A stretch of 64,000 nucleotides of DNA from Copromyces sp. CBS 386.78 (Eukaryota > Ascomycota > Sordariomycetes > Sordariales > Sordariaceae), in the NCBI GenBank assembly GCA_030685235.1, contig MU839085.1:558001-622000 (forward strand), in the 5' to 3' direction. This document shows, piece by piece, positions 1 through 12,500 of this stretch (positions are counted from its first letter, which is position 1; each line of letters starts with the position of its first letter). Under the pieces are notes generated by a model that was given only the letters and a program-made list of their open reading frames with translations, was not told the origin of the DNA and did not search any database. The position numbers were made by a program, and so were the translations under genes.

Positions 1-1044
1 AGACCACAGCCATCAGAGCATCCATCATCCACATCGCCATCCCTGCAGCCTTAACAGCGCCAAGCTGACGACGCTTTCATGTCACCTTACCCTGCGATGG
101 ACGACTTCTTCATCTGATTTTTCCTTTCTTCAACCTAGCTCGGTTTCAGACGTTGCCCTTTTTGGAGTACCTAGAAGTCTAGAACCCACGTCGTTTCATG
201 TCCACCGACTTCGCTACCCGCGCGTCTACCCAGGGCATACCGGGGCTTTGATCCTTCGACCCGGCCGCAGAAAAGTCCCGAGATGCAGCTCAACCGCTTT
301 GGACGGGAGGACATGCAATTTGCTCAAGGCGGTCTGGCGACTACATGTCCGCTCGACAAAGGCTGTTAAAGCCACATCTGCCTGCGGGTGGCTTGAGATG
401 ATGGGCGGGCTAGATGTGAGATTGCGGCACGGAGAAAAGTTTGGATGTCGCAACCCGCATCCGGAGGAGTTTATGTTGGTGCCTCTTGGTTGCCTCTCTG
501 AACGGTGGCCTCCCAAGCGCCTTTTGATATCCAACAGTGGAAGTCAGAGAAAAAGGCTCAAGTTTGGGATCCAAGTCAGAAATGTCATGACATTTTTCAG
601 ACATAAATTCACAAGGCAACCATTCTCCCATCTCATGCAAGTCGATTCTTGTCCGACACCTATCATTCGCAGACACATGGACGCTACTGCATGGTGGCTC
701 ACTGGTTGATGTCCTGCATGTTATCGTCCCCTTCCCTGTCGTCAATCCGCCACTCCGCGACGTTATAGAGGCAACAATACGCCATACCGTACCCTCACTG
801 CCCTGTTATACTGGATGTTGGTACCCAGACCAATAGGATAGCCGTCGCAAACAACAAGCACGCATTTTATAACAAGCTGGACCCCCGACCTCTTGGCCGA
901 ACGGATCAACCCCACTTCGCATCACGCCAGTCATCCAACAAACCCAACTCACTCTCTTCCATCTGACAACTCATCCCAGTCGGACACTCACGTCCAAGCC
1001 GCCGACACAACACAGCGCGCAGACACTCGCGCTGCAATTCCACC
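1..1044. other. Intergenic, no gene seen
   Basis: Open frames here are short, lack C-biased codon use and overlap on both strands, so none is called. The last part must hold the promoter and 5' leader of the gene starting at 1045. Confidence 0.5.
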
Positions 1045-3572
1045 ATGCCTACGGACTCCTCCAACATAAATAGGCGCCCTTCAATCAACAGGTTCCCGAC
1101 AACTGAGAGTCTGCGCCGCGGCAGAAGGCCTCCGACATGCCGTGTACCTGGGTGCAATGACACAGCACAACGGATTACAGGGCCTGATGACCAGATCCTT
1201 CTCTCACTTTACTGTAAACAACGTATGTGGACTATCTCGGACTCTGTTTCATGCCCGGTGAAACCCCCCGACTGACAAGCACCGATTCATAGACACATGC
1301 CAATGGGACCATCCACCCTACGACAGCAGCTGTTGCCCGGACGCTGCAGAGCGACGAGACCAAGACTTCTGCGACAAACGTAGGACCCTCACCGTACTTG
1401 CTCTGCCCATCATGAGCCTGGCTGACTAGTTCCAGATCAGAAACTTCTATCATGCGCATCAAGGCAAACGTGTCTGCGGGAACGAGATTTTGAACAAGTT
1501 GGTGACAGTGCTGATCCAACGGCCCTCTGGTTCTGCTCTACTCATCGCTGTGGTCATGAGAGATGCGATAAAGAAGGTACCGGCACTGAGCCAAGTAGGC
1601 GGCGATGCGACAAGCACAAGTTATGTGGTGTGTTGGACTGCATGTCGCCCCCAGACGTTCAAAACTACAGCGACTACTGCAAGCAACATACTTGCAGAAG
1701 CGCCGCCTGCCCCAACATCGCCAAGAAAAACAACCTCTGTACGGAGCATCAGTTATGTAGCCGCCGAACATGCGACAAGCCTCGATATTTGCCCGACGAT
1801 GGACTCGCTGACCCGGATGAAGACCCCTTGTGTGAAGCACATTTCAAGCAGAAAGCTCAATGTGCGAACCCCGATTGCAGGCGGCCCAAGGAAAACGGAA
1901 AAGGCCGGTACTGCTCCGACCATGCGTGCAAGGTTGGAGAGTGTCCAGAGGAGAGAGGAAGCTCTGGAAGCCCTTACTGCCACAAGCGTGAGATATGCTA
2001 CCACCTGATTCTCATCATCATCAGCTAACCAACTTGACAGATCGTTGCAGGAAGGATGGCTGTCCTAGCCCTCTCGTCAACGGCTTAGGTACTGGCAACG
2101 GCCCTTTCTGCCCGATACATACCTGCAAGGTCCCATCATGTCAACGAAGTACCGCGACGGCCAACTCTCCCCACTGCGAGCATCACACTTGCAGCAAGTC
2201 AGACTGCGACAATCCCGTCGAGACCACCGCCAGCTCGACAACCCCCGGAAAGCCTGCTCCTCCTTTGTGCAAGCTACACAAATGCAAGTTTGCCTCGTGC
2301 CCTGAAGAAGCCACGCCCATTTCGGACACCACAGCAGGCTACTGCCTCACCAAACACGCATGTGTCGAGGCCGACTGTCCGAAAGGCCGAATATACGACG
2401 ATCAAGGGACACCGTTCGAGCGATGCGCTGATCATGAACGTCAACGGTGGAAAGACGCGGGAAGGAGAGATGCTGAGGAGGCGCAGGAGGCGAAGGAGGA
2501 TGTCAGGAAAAAAAATGACTTGAAGAAGGAAAGGGAGCACAATGAAGAGAAGGAGGGGTTGAAGAAGGAGATCAAGGAGCTGAGGGGTATAATCAACGGG
2601 CCACGCGGGTTCGAGGCCTTCAGGGAAGAGCTGGAGGACTTGAGAGAGAAGAACGCAGAGCTGGAGGACCTAAGGCTAGCGAACGCAGATCTACGAGCCG
2701 AGATCGAGGGCCTACGAGCGGCTCACGAGACACACCAGGCGAGGTTACGAAAAGGACGAAGACCGTCAATGGTAGCTCCGGCACCAGGAGGATATTCTCC
2801 GTTCGGGCCACCGGGGGGTCATGCATTCCCAGGACCGGGCCCCATGCCGATACCTGGCATGAACGGTAGCAAACTAGGAAGAGAATCTCCCACCAGCCGC
2901 AGCTTCCGTGGCAGTACTTGGGACACATCCCGCGACTCTCTCCTTTCCCATCAGCACGATGATGTCGACTACCCTTACTACTCGGAAGAAGACCGAGGCG
3001 GGACACCAACAGACATCTCGTTCGACCACAGCAGCGAACATGACCCTTCTCAACCCCAACGGGGTCGCACCCGTGACGTCCCCATAGACTGGCGCGAGCC
3101 ACCTACGCCCGGGCGCGAGCCGCGCGGTAGAGAGGCCAGAGAGCCAAGGGACAAGTCGAGAGGAAGAGTCAGAGGCGGTACCACCGAGACGATAAAGGAC
3201 AGTCCAAGGGATAAGAGCAAGCCTGGAAGGCGGACAAAGAGTAAACATCGGGGGACAGCAGGAACAGGAGGGGGGTACGGGGCTTATGATGCTATGAGGA
3301 GACGGAGCGGTGGTGCGGGTTTGAGTCAGTGGCAAGACCATGGGGATGCCACCACGCAAATACAACAGCCGCCGTTGTCATCGAGGAGGTCAAAGACTTT
3401 TGGAACTGGGGGAACGGGGAAGCCGAGACCTGTAAGCATGATGGCGGGGAGTGTTCCTGATGCGTTGTATGGTGGACTTGGAGGAGGAGGGGGAGGGTAT
3501 GGACATGCTCCCCCTGGACATATGGGGTACTGGGGGCACAGGGGACATGATCACTATGATAGTGAGGACTGA
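1045..3572 (+). CDS. Cys/His-repeat and coiled-coil protein, unknown function
   Basis: Four exons: 1045-1222, 1293-1379, 1436-1987 and 2041-3572, giving about 782 residues. All three introns (70, 56 and 53 nt) have GT..AG ends and every junction keeps the frame. Residues about 30-400 are a run of spaced Cys and His modules of the form HxC(x4)C...CxxH, for example HTCKVPSC, HTCSKSDC, HKCKFASC and HACVEADC. They look like repeated small metal-binding units, but I cannot match them to a named zinc-finger family. Residues about 403-510 are a charged coiled coil rich in Glu, Lys and Leu. The rest is disordered and rich in Gly, Pro, Arg and Ser, with PRDKS-type repeats and a poly-Gly stretch near the C-terminus. 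There is no signal peptide or membrane segment. The start at 1045 has a good CACC-ATG context and begins the first open exon. A scaffold or nucleic-acid role is only a guess. Confidence 0.8.
1223..1292 (+). other. Intron 1 of the Cys-repeat gene
   Basis: The donor is GTATGT, a CTGAC branch-like sequence lies near 1271, and the acceptor is TAG. Splicing joins CKQ to HTCQW and restores the HxC repeat register. Confidence 0.75.
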
Positions 3573-5528
3573 CTCGAAGGAGAGGGAAGGAAAGGGGGGA
3601 TTGGGGGGCTGCCATGCTTGTAGTGAGAAGTCCAGTTCGCGTAGTGATGATCAAGCTTTATGACTCACATGCGAATCATTGGACGCACTAGACGTTCAAC
3701 AACAGCGGTGATGCTCAACAGAACATCGAGGCTGTCGCCTTGGTGTTTCCTGCAGGTCAAGACGAGGTTTGGCGGGAGATTGACCCCCAGACTCGCACCT
3801 TCCTTCCTTCCTTGAGCACCAATACGTCTGTTCTTCAACATCAGGCGCACCTTCCTATCTTTCTTTTGGCAGCGCTCGGGTTATTAGGGCTCAACCCTTT
3901 CTGTCAAAACCAAGGGTGCCGTGGCCGATGATTAATTCGACCTTTTCAGTTCTTTATTTCTTCGCTTTCGTCCAGTTCCTCCTCAGCTTCTTCCCCGCCT
4001 GTAAACTTGCTTCCGTGGATCATCTTGTTTCTTTTTATATACGATTTGTGTCGCACATCCCATCCCCTCTTGTATTAACTTCCTCCCCTTACTCGTTCTC
4101 GACTCCCGAGTATTGAGCTTGATCTTTACACGATCTGGTGGCATTCTGGAAGGCAATTCGATTCACGATGTTGACCAGGGCATGCTCTGTTTCGTTTTTG
4201 ACCACATTCTCATTCTTAGCTAGAAGGTAGGTACCTGTATAGTCGGTTCTTGGCTACCTCTACCTAATCGTTTCGCTAAATTCCTGGTCCAGTCTCGTAT
4301 CCCACATTCAATAAGGTACCTTTGTTTTGCTCCCACGCGCTCGCTCATTGCACATTTGCACAATTTTCCTTCGGTCCTTCCTCTGCCAGCCTTGATTCTG
4401 ACTTCCATTGCTCAAGATGAGCTTTGCGAGTCTTGTGGAGGGAGCGCGAGAGTTAGAGCAGTGGCGGATTGGAGCGACACTTTGCACACTGGACAGTAGT
4501 AGTGCTTTTTGGACGCTGGGCTTTTGCGCGTTGGCGACTGGAACTCGGGCGCCAATCTCCCGCCGAGACCCTTTCGGGGTTCTGGTTCTTGTGTGTCCAC
4601 GCCAAGTTGTGAACACGCAGTTTGCTTGTCATTTTTCCCAAGTTCATGAATCGGATGTTGCTCGTATGAAGCAGAACAATGGAATTCATGCTGGGGTCTT
4701 TTCATTTCCTGATGACCAAGGTCCCCAGTCATGTCATCATTTTTTCGTCTCTGAGCGCAAATAAAAAGATGTGTGGGTAAGGTAAGGGACGAAAGAGTGT
4801 GTTGGTGCATAGTCGTCGAGTTGTACGGAGATCACATTTTTGACTATCGCCCTCTATATCCGCTTGTAGGAACACGGCGCAACTTGTGCCATCACTTACA
4901 GTAAGTAAGGAGGAAGTTGTAGCTCGACTTTTTGGGTGATAATATGTTGTTTATACCTACCTATATATCAGGTTCTCTTTCGACGGTATCCTCGTGCTTG
5001 GTTTGGTTGTCAGTGACAGTCAGACTTCACGTGTGTCTTTTCCATCCTAAATACCAGTTCTCTTCACCTGGAATTACACTTTACCCTGAACACATACAAC
5101 AAGAACCTTGATCTATCAGACTGTTCGCTGATTACAGGTTCTGTTATCTGATCTTGAATCAGGTTGGGTCCCACCGTTCACTGCAGTTGAGGTTCAGGTT
5201 CCGTAAGGCTTGACTGTTCATCCCATCGCTTCACTATTCATCCTATTGCCCTAAATATAAATATTATTGACAATCGTCCCTTCGTACTTGACCTTTTCAC
5301 CATCCCATCACACTCCCACACGATCTGAATACGACAATTCTATCTGAATAGGCATCCACCACTCGACAAAAGATCTTTTCGATTTTTTTCCACACATAAA
5401 AACCTCGACGTTTTCCCCTCGTGTTGAGATTTCTTTCTCCCTCGACACCTTTCTCAAGGCCGGCAACCACGTCGATGCGAGCTCTTTTGCGATCTTGCCC
5501 ACCTCTCACGACCACGACGCAACAATAA
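3573..5528. other. Intergenic; 3' flank of the Cys-repeat gene
   Basis: About 2 kb with only short, non-biased open frames on both strands. A 118-codon frame near 4408-4764 lacks typical codon bias. A TAGGTACCT-type motif occurs near 4226; no tRNA or repeat was recognised. Confidence 0.5.
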
Positions 5529-6844
5529 CAAGTATTCCCATCGGCATTTATAGTAACGTCCTTCTTCCAATACACCTTCCGTCCTCGAACTCGACCTTTC
5601 TTCCTCCTCTTGAATCTAGGCTCCTCCTTCTCCAACCCAGCGGCCTTGACTTGGATCAGAGACATCCTTAACCACATTATCCCCTGGCGCTGGCGACCTT
5701 CTGCGCTCTTCTTACGTCGCTTCTGGCGACTTTACGGACAGAAAGTTCTGCGCGTCTTGCTGCCGGCTTGTGTGCTCGCGTTGCTGGTGGTTGTCTTTTC
5801 AATAGTCTCGTCGCGGCTTCTTTCCAGACAGGAAGAAGGAGAAGGACAAAATGGACCTGGCTCCGCCTCGTCCCAGGAGATTTATCTACGGGCCGGAGGT
5901 GAATAGGCGGTCCAAATAAAGTAAGTCAAGGCACTCCAATCTCACCCATTCTTTCCCGACCCTCGATTGAGTTAAACTTACTAACTCTCTATCTAAACAG
6001 GAACCCAAGCCCTCCTCACCTCCATCATCACCCCCTTCTTCTCCACCCTCTACCACCTCTACCTCGGCCCGCGCTACGGCTTCCCCCCCGGGCCAAATGG
6101 GTCCCAACCTCTTTACCAACCTCGACTGTATCCAAGCGCACTACAACCGCCGACTAATCCGACACTTTTTCATCTCGCCCGCCCGCGAACATGCCCAAGC
6201 CATCTACCGCCTCCGCCAGCTATTCCTCACCTTGGAAGACATCTTCATGGACGAAGCTAGGTATGGAGATCGAAGGCTATGGCGTCTTCTCCAACAACAA
6301 GGAAAACAAATACCCGACGACCAACCTGATCAACGGCAACAACAAGGCCTACAACAGCAGAGCGGCGGCGGCGGCGGCCAGAGCCAGGGCGGAAAGACAT
6401 GACCGGAGATGGCGGGCCGTGGTCGGGTATATGGTGCGTAGGGGAAGCTTGAAGAGCCAGCTGGGAGATTGGGGCGAGTTGCCCTTGGAGGAGTTTGTCA
6501 AGGTTTTGACGGAATACATGTGTGGTTTTTGTGCTGAGCTTGAATCTGACAAGGGTGGAGAGGGAGAGGGAGGTGAGGGAGTTGAGGGAGTTGAAGGGAG
6601 GGAAGAGGATGAGGAGGAGATACAGTTGCTCTTTTTGAGGGCACGGGTTCTTCTGCTCTGGGAGAGGAACGACAATGGGATCTCAGCAATGGATGGACAT
6701 GGAGATGAAATGGGTTTGGGACACAAGCATCATCAGGGGGATCTGGAATGGAGGATGGATTTACCAGGAGTTGACAGGTGGTTACCTAGAGGTACCTTAC
6801 CTTGTATTGGGGGAAGTCACAAACACGTACAGGTCAGGTCGTGA
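5529..6844 (+). pseudogene. Decayed gene for a single-pass membrane protein, unknown family
   Basis: Codon use is clearly that of a gene, but the reading frame is broken. The first part (to 5898) has a strongly hydrophobic helix (VLLPACVLALLVVVFSIV) and no ATG; the only start-like codon in frame is TTG at 5610. A GT..AG intron at 5899-6000 joins it in frame to TQALLTSIITPFFSTLYHLY. At the seven-C run near 6089 the biased frame moves by one base, giving NLFTNLDCIQAHYNRRLI. It moves by one again near 6256-6262, then continues through EIEGYGVFSNN to a stop at 6844. Both shifts are what a single extra base would cause. Either this is a pseudogene with a lost start and two insertions, or the assembly has two errors. 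No family was recognised; the late part has a Glu/Gly-rich low-complexity stretch. Confidence 0.5.
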
Positions 6845-7633
6845 GGAGTGGATGATAAGCTGCCTCTGTGAACTGAAGCGCGCCCAGCATACCTACCTCT
6901 AGGTATACGTCAACGACATCAAATCCGTAGAGGTATACATACACCAGAGCCAAGCCAAGACGCGGAACAAACGAGCATGGAACTGAAACACCAACCGAAC
7001 TTCAGAATTAAATTAACCGCGCGCATACTATTTGTTGTTAGCTTCAACTCGCCCTGTCCTTTTCTTAAGGATGAACGAGGAGCCAAATTAAGCAGGCATT
7101 AACCTTAAAGATGCCATGATGGGTATCGAAACGGATCGCAAGCTCGCAAGCAAAGCCAAGTAATGCATCGCAAGCTCGCAAGCCAAGCTCGCAAGCTCCG
7201 CAAGCCAAGCCAAGCAAAGCCAAGCCAAGCCACTCAAGCATCGCAAGCTCGCAAGCAAAGCATGAAGCCAGTGGGTTCGGATGCAAAACACGCGCGACAA
7301 AAAAAACAAAAAAAAAAAGCAAAGCAAACTCCGCTCCGGCGCTCCCCTTTCCTTCCGTGTGTTGCACGTCCAGTCCCGATTGACGTCGTCGGTTCGGTCG
7401 GTCCATGTCGGTCCATCTTTCCAAATCGTCAGGTACAAGTATCTTCCACCCTTCCCACTTCTGCCACCGAACCGTCCGTTGCTGTGTTCAAAGAGAAGAG
7501 CAACCCGTAACACCGTCCATGCATATCGAGCTCTGACTGGTTCAGAATCAGATATCCTAGAGTAGTCCGTTAGCACTAGCCAGCCCCAGATCTTGCACAA
7601 AGTAGGTGAGCGATGAATAGGTTCCATACATAC
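6845..7633. other. Intergenic with simple repeats
   Basis: No coding-like frame. It contains a GCAAGC/CCAAG satellite (7134-7262), an A-rich run near 7299-7320, and short TACCT/AGGTA motifs near 6784-6910. Confidence 0.55.
7134..7262. repeat. GCAAGC/CCAAG tandem satellite
   Basis: About 130 bp built of imperfect copies of GCAAGCTC, GCAAGC and CAAGC. The unit drifts between 5 and 9 bases, so it is a degenerate short-period repeat rather than a clean microsatellite. Confidence 0.8.
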
Positions 7634-8257
7634 CTAAAGAGTAGGAGGCGTAGCACTAATAGTAGTAGTCATCGACGGCCCCTCCACCGGGCTCGCCAAC
7701 TTTTCATTGTGGTGCTGCTCTTCCCCGGCCTTCCTCTCATCTTCCTTGCGCTCGCGCTGCTCCTCCTCCTCATCCTTCATGTCCTCCGCCGAAGGCTGTG
7801 ACACCTCAATCTGTGGCGCGTTCTTCTCCGTAGCACCCGCACCGGCGACCTTCTTGCTCTCCAACGAGCTCTGGCTCACCGGCCTGGCATTGGGAGTATG
7901 CTCATCCTCATCCTCGTCATCTCCGTTGTTGGAACCGTTCTTCTCGCCGCCGTTCTTCTTGTTGGCCTTGTCGAAATTGGCTGGCTTGCCGGTGCAGTTC
8001 AGCGACTTGAGCGAGGCGATGAATTTCTTGAGGGGGTTTTCCTTCTTGGGCTTGTCGGCCTTTTCTTCAGCACCGGCCTCGGGTTGCTCCTGGTCGTCCG
8101 AGAGGGGTTGGTAGGCATCTTGGTTACCGCCGGCGGCAGAAGGAGCAACAGGGCCGTCGTCGGAAAGTTGGTGGCCTCGTTGTTGGTCCTCGGACTTGCG
8201 GGCCGCGGACTTGGTGGAGGAAGCGGAGGACTTGGGTCTTTGATCTTGGGCGGACAT
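7634..8257 (-). CDS. Small acidic, disordered protein, unknown function
   Basis: A single exon of 207 residues with no signal peptide or membrane segment. The N-terminal half is rich in Ser, Gln, Asp and Lys. A short basic block in the middle (NPLKKFIASLKSLNCTGKP, about residues 74-92) is the only part likely to fold or bind a partner. An Asp/Glu run (DDEDEDEH) follows, then a charged KDEEEEQRERKEDERK helix-like stretch. Codon use is gene-like throughout and the ATG at 8257 is the first in the frame. The gene is flanked upstream by an 8-bp tandem repeat that probably lies in its leader. I do not recognise the family. Confidence 0.7.
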   Translation of the reverse strand: MSAQDQRPKSSASSTKSAARKSEDQQRGHQLSDDGPVAPSAAGGNQDAYQPLSDDQEQPEAGAEEKADKPKKENPLKKFIASLKSLNCTGKPANFDKANKKNGGEKNGSNNGDDEDEDEHTPNARPVSQSSLESKKVAGAGATEKNAPQIEVSQPSAEDMKDEEEEQRERKEDERKAGEEQHHNEKLASPVEGPSMTTTISATPPTL

Positions 8258-8276
8258 TTTGTCTGATTAGGTTGTT

Positions 8277-8312
8277 GGTATTATGGTATTATGGTATTAT
8301 GGTATTATATGG
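8277..8312. repeat. GGTATTAT tandem repeat in the probable 5' leader
   Basis: Four near-perfect copies of an 8-bp unit (GGTATTAT) lie 20-55 bases upstream of the ATG of the minus-strand gene at 7634-8257. Confidence 0.8.
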
Positions 8313-9126
8313 TGGTAATAGAGAAAGACTAGAGTTGGAGTAGTGGGGGAGGAGAGAAGCGAAGTTGGTTGGGAAACGAATGGACTGGTTCGAAAGGGAC
8401 GAGGAGAACAAGAGAGGGGGAGGAAGGAAGTGATGGGCTGGCGAAAAAGACAAGTAATATAAAACTTGAACATGCGAAAAAAAGGGGGCTCCTATGTAGA
8501 CTCCCGTTCTCACCACGAGATTAAACGTCATTTCAGACAAACGACGCCGGGTCGTGCGCGGTGTGCTAATTCCAGCACAATCGAATTTCCCTTGACTCCA
8601 TCGAGACCTGGTGTGAGACGACAAAAAACAAAGGTCGACAGGCACACAAGTCCCGTCCGAGTCCAGGGCATGGAAATCCAGGTACCAGGCAGGGGGTTGA
8701 ATAGTGAAATAGGCGTGAAAAGGGCGCCAAGAGCTGATCAACAGTGGGCCATCGTGGACACCCGTGAACCAAAAAAACAAGGGGCGGGCCGGGGATGCAT
8801 TTGGCGTGTGCCTGACACTAAAAGTGTCCCCCTAAGGTAGACAGACCCCTGAGCGGAGCCCCAGAGGAGAAGATGCAATGTTCTAGCGGATAAACCGCCG
8901 CCCGCCAAGAAACCAAACAAGACCTGAAATCATCACCAGGGGGGGTGACAAGCGAGGGGGCAGCTGGGAAATTAGATCCATCCACACCACTAGATTAAGA
9001 TCCGAAGCTGGAGGCTTGTTTGTTTGCCACAAGAGCCAAGTTTCCATCACATGAAATTGAGCCTCTCTCCTAAAGTGGTTCCCAAAATTCATGGTAGAAG
9101 GGCGGATCTCCGATCATTGCTGCTGG
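8313..9126. other. Intergenic; promoter side of the 7634-8257 gene
   Basis: No coding-like frame. The stretch ends exactly at the GCTGG target duplication of the copia element, and AT content rises sharply only inside that element. Confidence 0.5.
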
Positions 9127-9305
9127 TGTCAGATGTGACTGTGCAGAATTGATTGATTGAAGAGTGTGTCTAATTGACTCGCCCAGAAGGTTGGGGGGTG
9201 CTGGAGTATCCCAGAGGGTCCCAGAAACCAATAATTTAGGGGGCTGGGCGGCTAACCCAGATTGAATATAGTTAGAAACCTAGATATCTACCCTCTAATT
9301 TAATA
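9127..9305 (-). repeat. 3' LTR of copia copy 1
   Basis: 179 bp, a direct repeat of 14460-14638. It keeps the 5' TGTCAGATG end; the other end has become AATTTAATA from AATCTGACA. The middle (around GGGGGGTGCTGGAGTATCCC) is hardly mutated. Confidence 0.9.
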
Positions 9306-9354
9306 CACCCCTTTACTTATAGACCTTCTCAAAATAGGGCAAAAGTGAAGCTAT

Positions 9355-9543
9355 TTACAGTTTTCTCTCTTCTAGTATATTAATCTCCCTAATTAAATTA
9401 TAAGTATCCTCTAGAACGTCGTCGGGAACTTCCCTCCTAATCCTTATCTCCTTTCGAGCCGGCGCGTTCGCTATCCCTATTAAATTTTGGAATTTTTTAT
9501 AATTTAATTGTCCTAATACCTTTATTAAACTATTTATTAGCAT
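9355..9543 (-). pseudogene. Open fragment of the copia polyprotein C-terminus
   Basis: A 62-codon stretch without stops next to the 3' LTR. Its counterpart in the other copy is at about 50487-50672 on the plus strand. The fragment probably survived because mutation is weaker near the LTR. It is not a functional gene. Confidence 0.5.
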
Positions 9544-12500
9544 TTTCTTTATTTCTAGATATTCGATTATAATCCTTCCTTCTATAATCTCTTATTGTAA
9601 CTAGTAATAATAAATATTAATATATTTTAATTTAATTATTAGTTATAATACTTTAACGGTTAGAATATAGATTATTTAAGTATTATTATAGCCGATTATA
9701 GGGACTTCCTAATCGAAGGGAATTTTAATCTCCTTATATAGATATATAATAGTAATAGCTTCCTTTGTAGCGTTGGAAATCGATAGTAATTCTACTTCAA
9801 TAGTTAAAGTTAATACTATTCTCTACTTAGTAGTACCCTAGTAGACAAAACTACCGAATAATTTAATTATAAAGCTATATAAGCTTTTCCGATTTAGGGT
9901 ATTATTAGCGTATAAAGTATTTAAAGCTATTTCAAATTTTAATAACGATCCAAAATAGAGAAAAAGATTTAAGTAGAATTAAAAGTAATATAATACTTTA
10001 TTAATAGCCTTACAATATTAAGGATTAGGGTTATAATTGTGGCGAACTAAGCGGTTAGTTGTAAAAGCGATATTTATTCGGGTAATTACTATAATATATA
10101 TTATTAATCCGACGACGATTTAATAATCCTATATTTTATTAAAGGTAGCTACGCTATTGTAGGGTAAAAATTCTTCGTTATTTATCGGAATAAAGGCGAA
10201 GGTATAGGGATTTTTAATAAGCTTAGTAATTTTATAAATATATTCCCGTTAAAATAATTAAATTAATTTTACCTTTCGATTTCAAATGATTTTAATACCT
10301 AAAAATTATTAGAAGTTATTACCCCCTATAAATTTATATTTCTCTTTTAGATTTTTTATTATTTAATTAATTGTATTATATAATTTTTAATCGAAGGTAA
10401 ATATAATATTATTAACGTAATAAAAGATTAGAATCCTACCGCGTTTGAAGATATACGGATCTTCGAATAATAATTAAAAACCTATATTTTTAAAAGTACC
10501 ATTAAATTTTCATTACTAGAATAAAGGAATACGTTATAAATTATAGAAGGCCTTAAATAATTTAAGGATTGTATAATACTTGCGATATTTAAGGGGTATA
10601 TATATATAAATCTCCTTATTAAAATAGGCGTTAACGAAAGTATTTATAATATTATATTAAATAAGTTCGAAATTAAATTTAGCGGTATAAATAATAATAG
10701 ATTGGAAAGAACGATTAATTAACGTAGAAGCGTATATTTCTTTCTCGTAATAATATTATTAATCCCCTCTAATTATAAAGCGAATTTTTACCTTTTAAAG
10801 GCGGCCGTACTTATTAAATTGATATATATATATTTATATATAATTAAAGATTTGGGTACCCTTAGTACGAAGGATATCTTTATTAACCTCTACCTATAAC
10901 CTCATCTCCTTATAATTATTAAAATATATTTCTTCTACTTATTTAAAGAAGTCTTTTAATTTATAATATTTAAAATTACGGTAAATCTTTAGGACTAAGG
11001 GTAGATTTTAACGCTTAATAAAATTTAGCCGATTACCTTTAATAATTAAATAATTAATTTCTACTTTTATAATAACTTTACCCTATTTTTGGCCTACTAA
11101 TTAAACGAATTTTTTAGCGTTAAAAGTAATTTCCTATAATTCGAAAAATAAGAAGGAAATGGGTTTTAGTAAGTTAATAATGAAATTAATAGAGAGAGTA
11201 GCTAGTAGTATATTTGGAGGGGTAAGATATTTAAATATAAAATTAAAGGATATTTTACTTTAAGCGCTAGGTTTAATTAATTTAAGGTTAACGATATTAT
11301 TACTATTTATTTATAATTTATTATTGAATAACGATAATAGTAATTAGGTAAGATTATTATCTTCTATATTTTAAATTGCATTAAGGGGTTCGAAATATTA
11401 TATAAATAATTAAAGTAAATAGTCGACTTTATTAAGTAAATTAGAAATTTTATTATTAATTAGCCTTAGCCTTTCCTTAATTTTATTAAGGTTCCTTAAA
11501 TAGATTAAACTTTCGTTAAATAATATATTACGGGTATAGATAATGCAGTTTACTTATAAGTTCTAAATTTAATATATAAACAAGGTAGCGTAGCCGACGA
11601 AGTAGCCGATTTATATTTTTAATTAAAATTTCTTTCGTCGCTGCTCCTTTTTCTAAGTAACTTTTATTATTGTATAGACTTTATAATTATAAATACGTAA
11701 ATAGCTGAAATTAGGCTTCCAGAAATTAATTTATACCCCTTTATAGTAGGCTACGAAAGTATAAAACTATTTATAGGAAGATTTCTAATTATAGAAATAT
11801 TTAGGCAATCGGTTAATAAAGTAGATTACTATTAAAACGATTTAAAATTAGAGGTTATAAAGGAAATAGGAGTTATTTACTATAATACGCGCCTTTTCTT
11901 TAATTATACCCTTTGAACGTTTAATACCGCCGTTTTAAATTTAAATATTAAATATTAAAAGTTCGAAAATAATAAAGCGAATAATTAATTTATCCTTAAT
12001 ATATTAGCTATTAAATTCGTTATTATATTTAATATATTTAACTTTAACATTATATTAATAATTAATTATATTAATAATTAAGAATAATCTTTTAATGATA
12101 ACTTCTACTATATGTATCGCTATATAAATATTTTAAACGAATTTAGTCTATCAATAAATAACGAATATTATATATTTAAAACCTCCTTTCTTTTGCTCGT
12201 ATTCGAAAAAATCGACGGCGAAACGTTCTCCTAGTCCGAAACTTCGGTTATATAATTTTCGTATAATTTATTATTTAATTTTAAATATATTATACGTATC
12301 GTATTAATAAATTGCTAGTCCTTTAAATTTAGCGCTTTTAATATTATAAAGGTATTCAAAGACTTACGGATTATAATAATTAAACTATTCGTATTAGAAT
12401 TAAGCGGGTATTTTATATATACGACGGTTAATATAGGAGTTAAAGCGGTTTTATCGAACGAAGAAAGTAGTACGGTTAAAGGAGAGGGGAAGGTATTTAA

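Noticed and set aside
248..709. 153-codon plus-strand frame with opposing minus-strand frames
   Set aside because: No C-biased third positions, no motif, and frames of similar length lie on the opposite strand.
4408..4764. 118-codon frame (MSFASLVEGAREL...)
   Set aside because: Codon use is unlike the real genes, the opposite strand is equally open, and there is no recognisable domain.
7134..7262. Could the repeated GCAAGC tract be a CRISPR array?
   Set aside because: No constant repeat with unique spacers; it is a short-period satellite in a eukaryotic genome.
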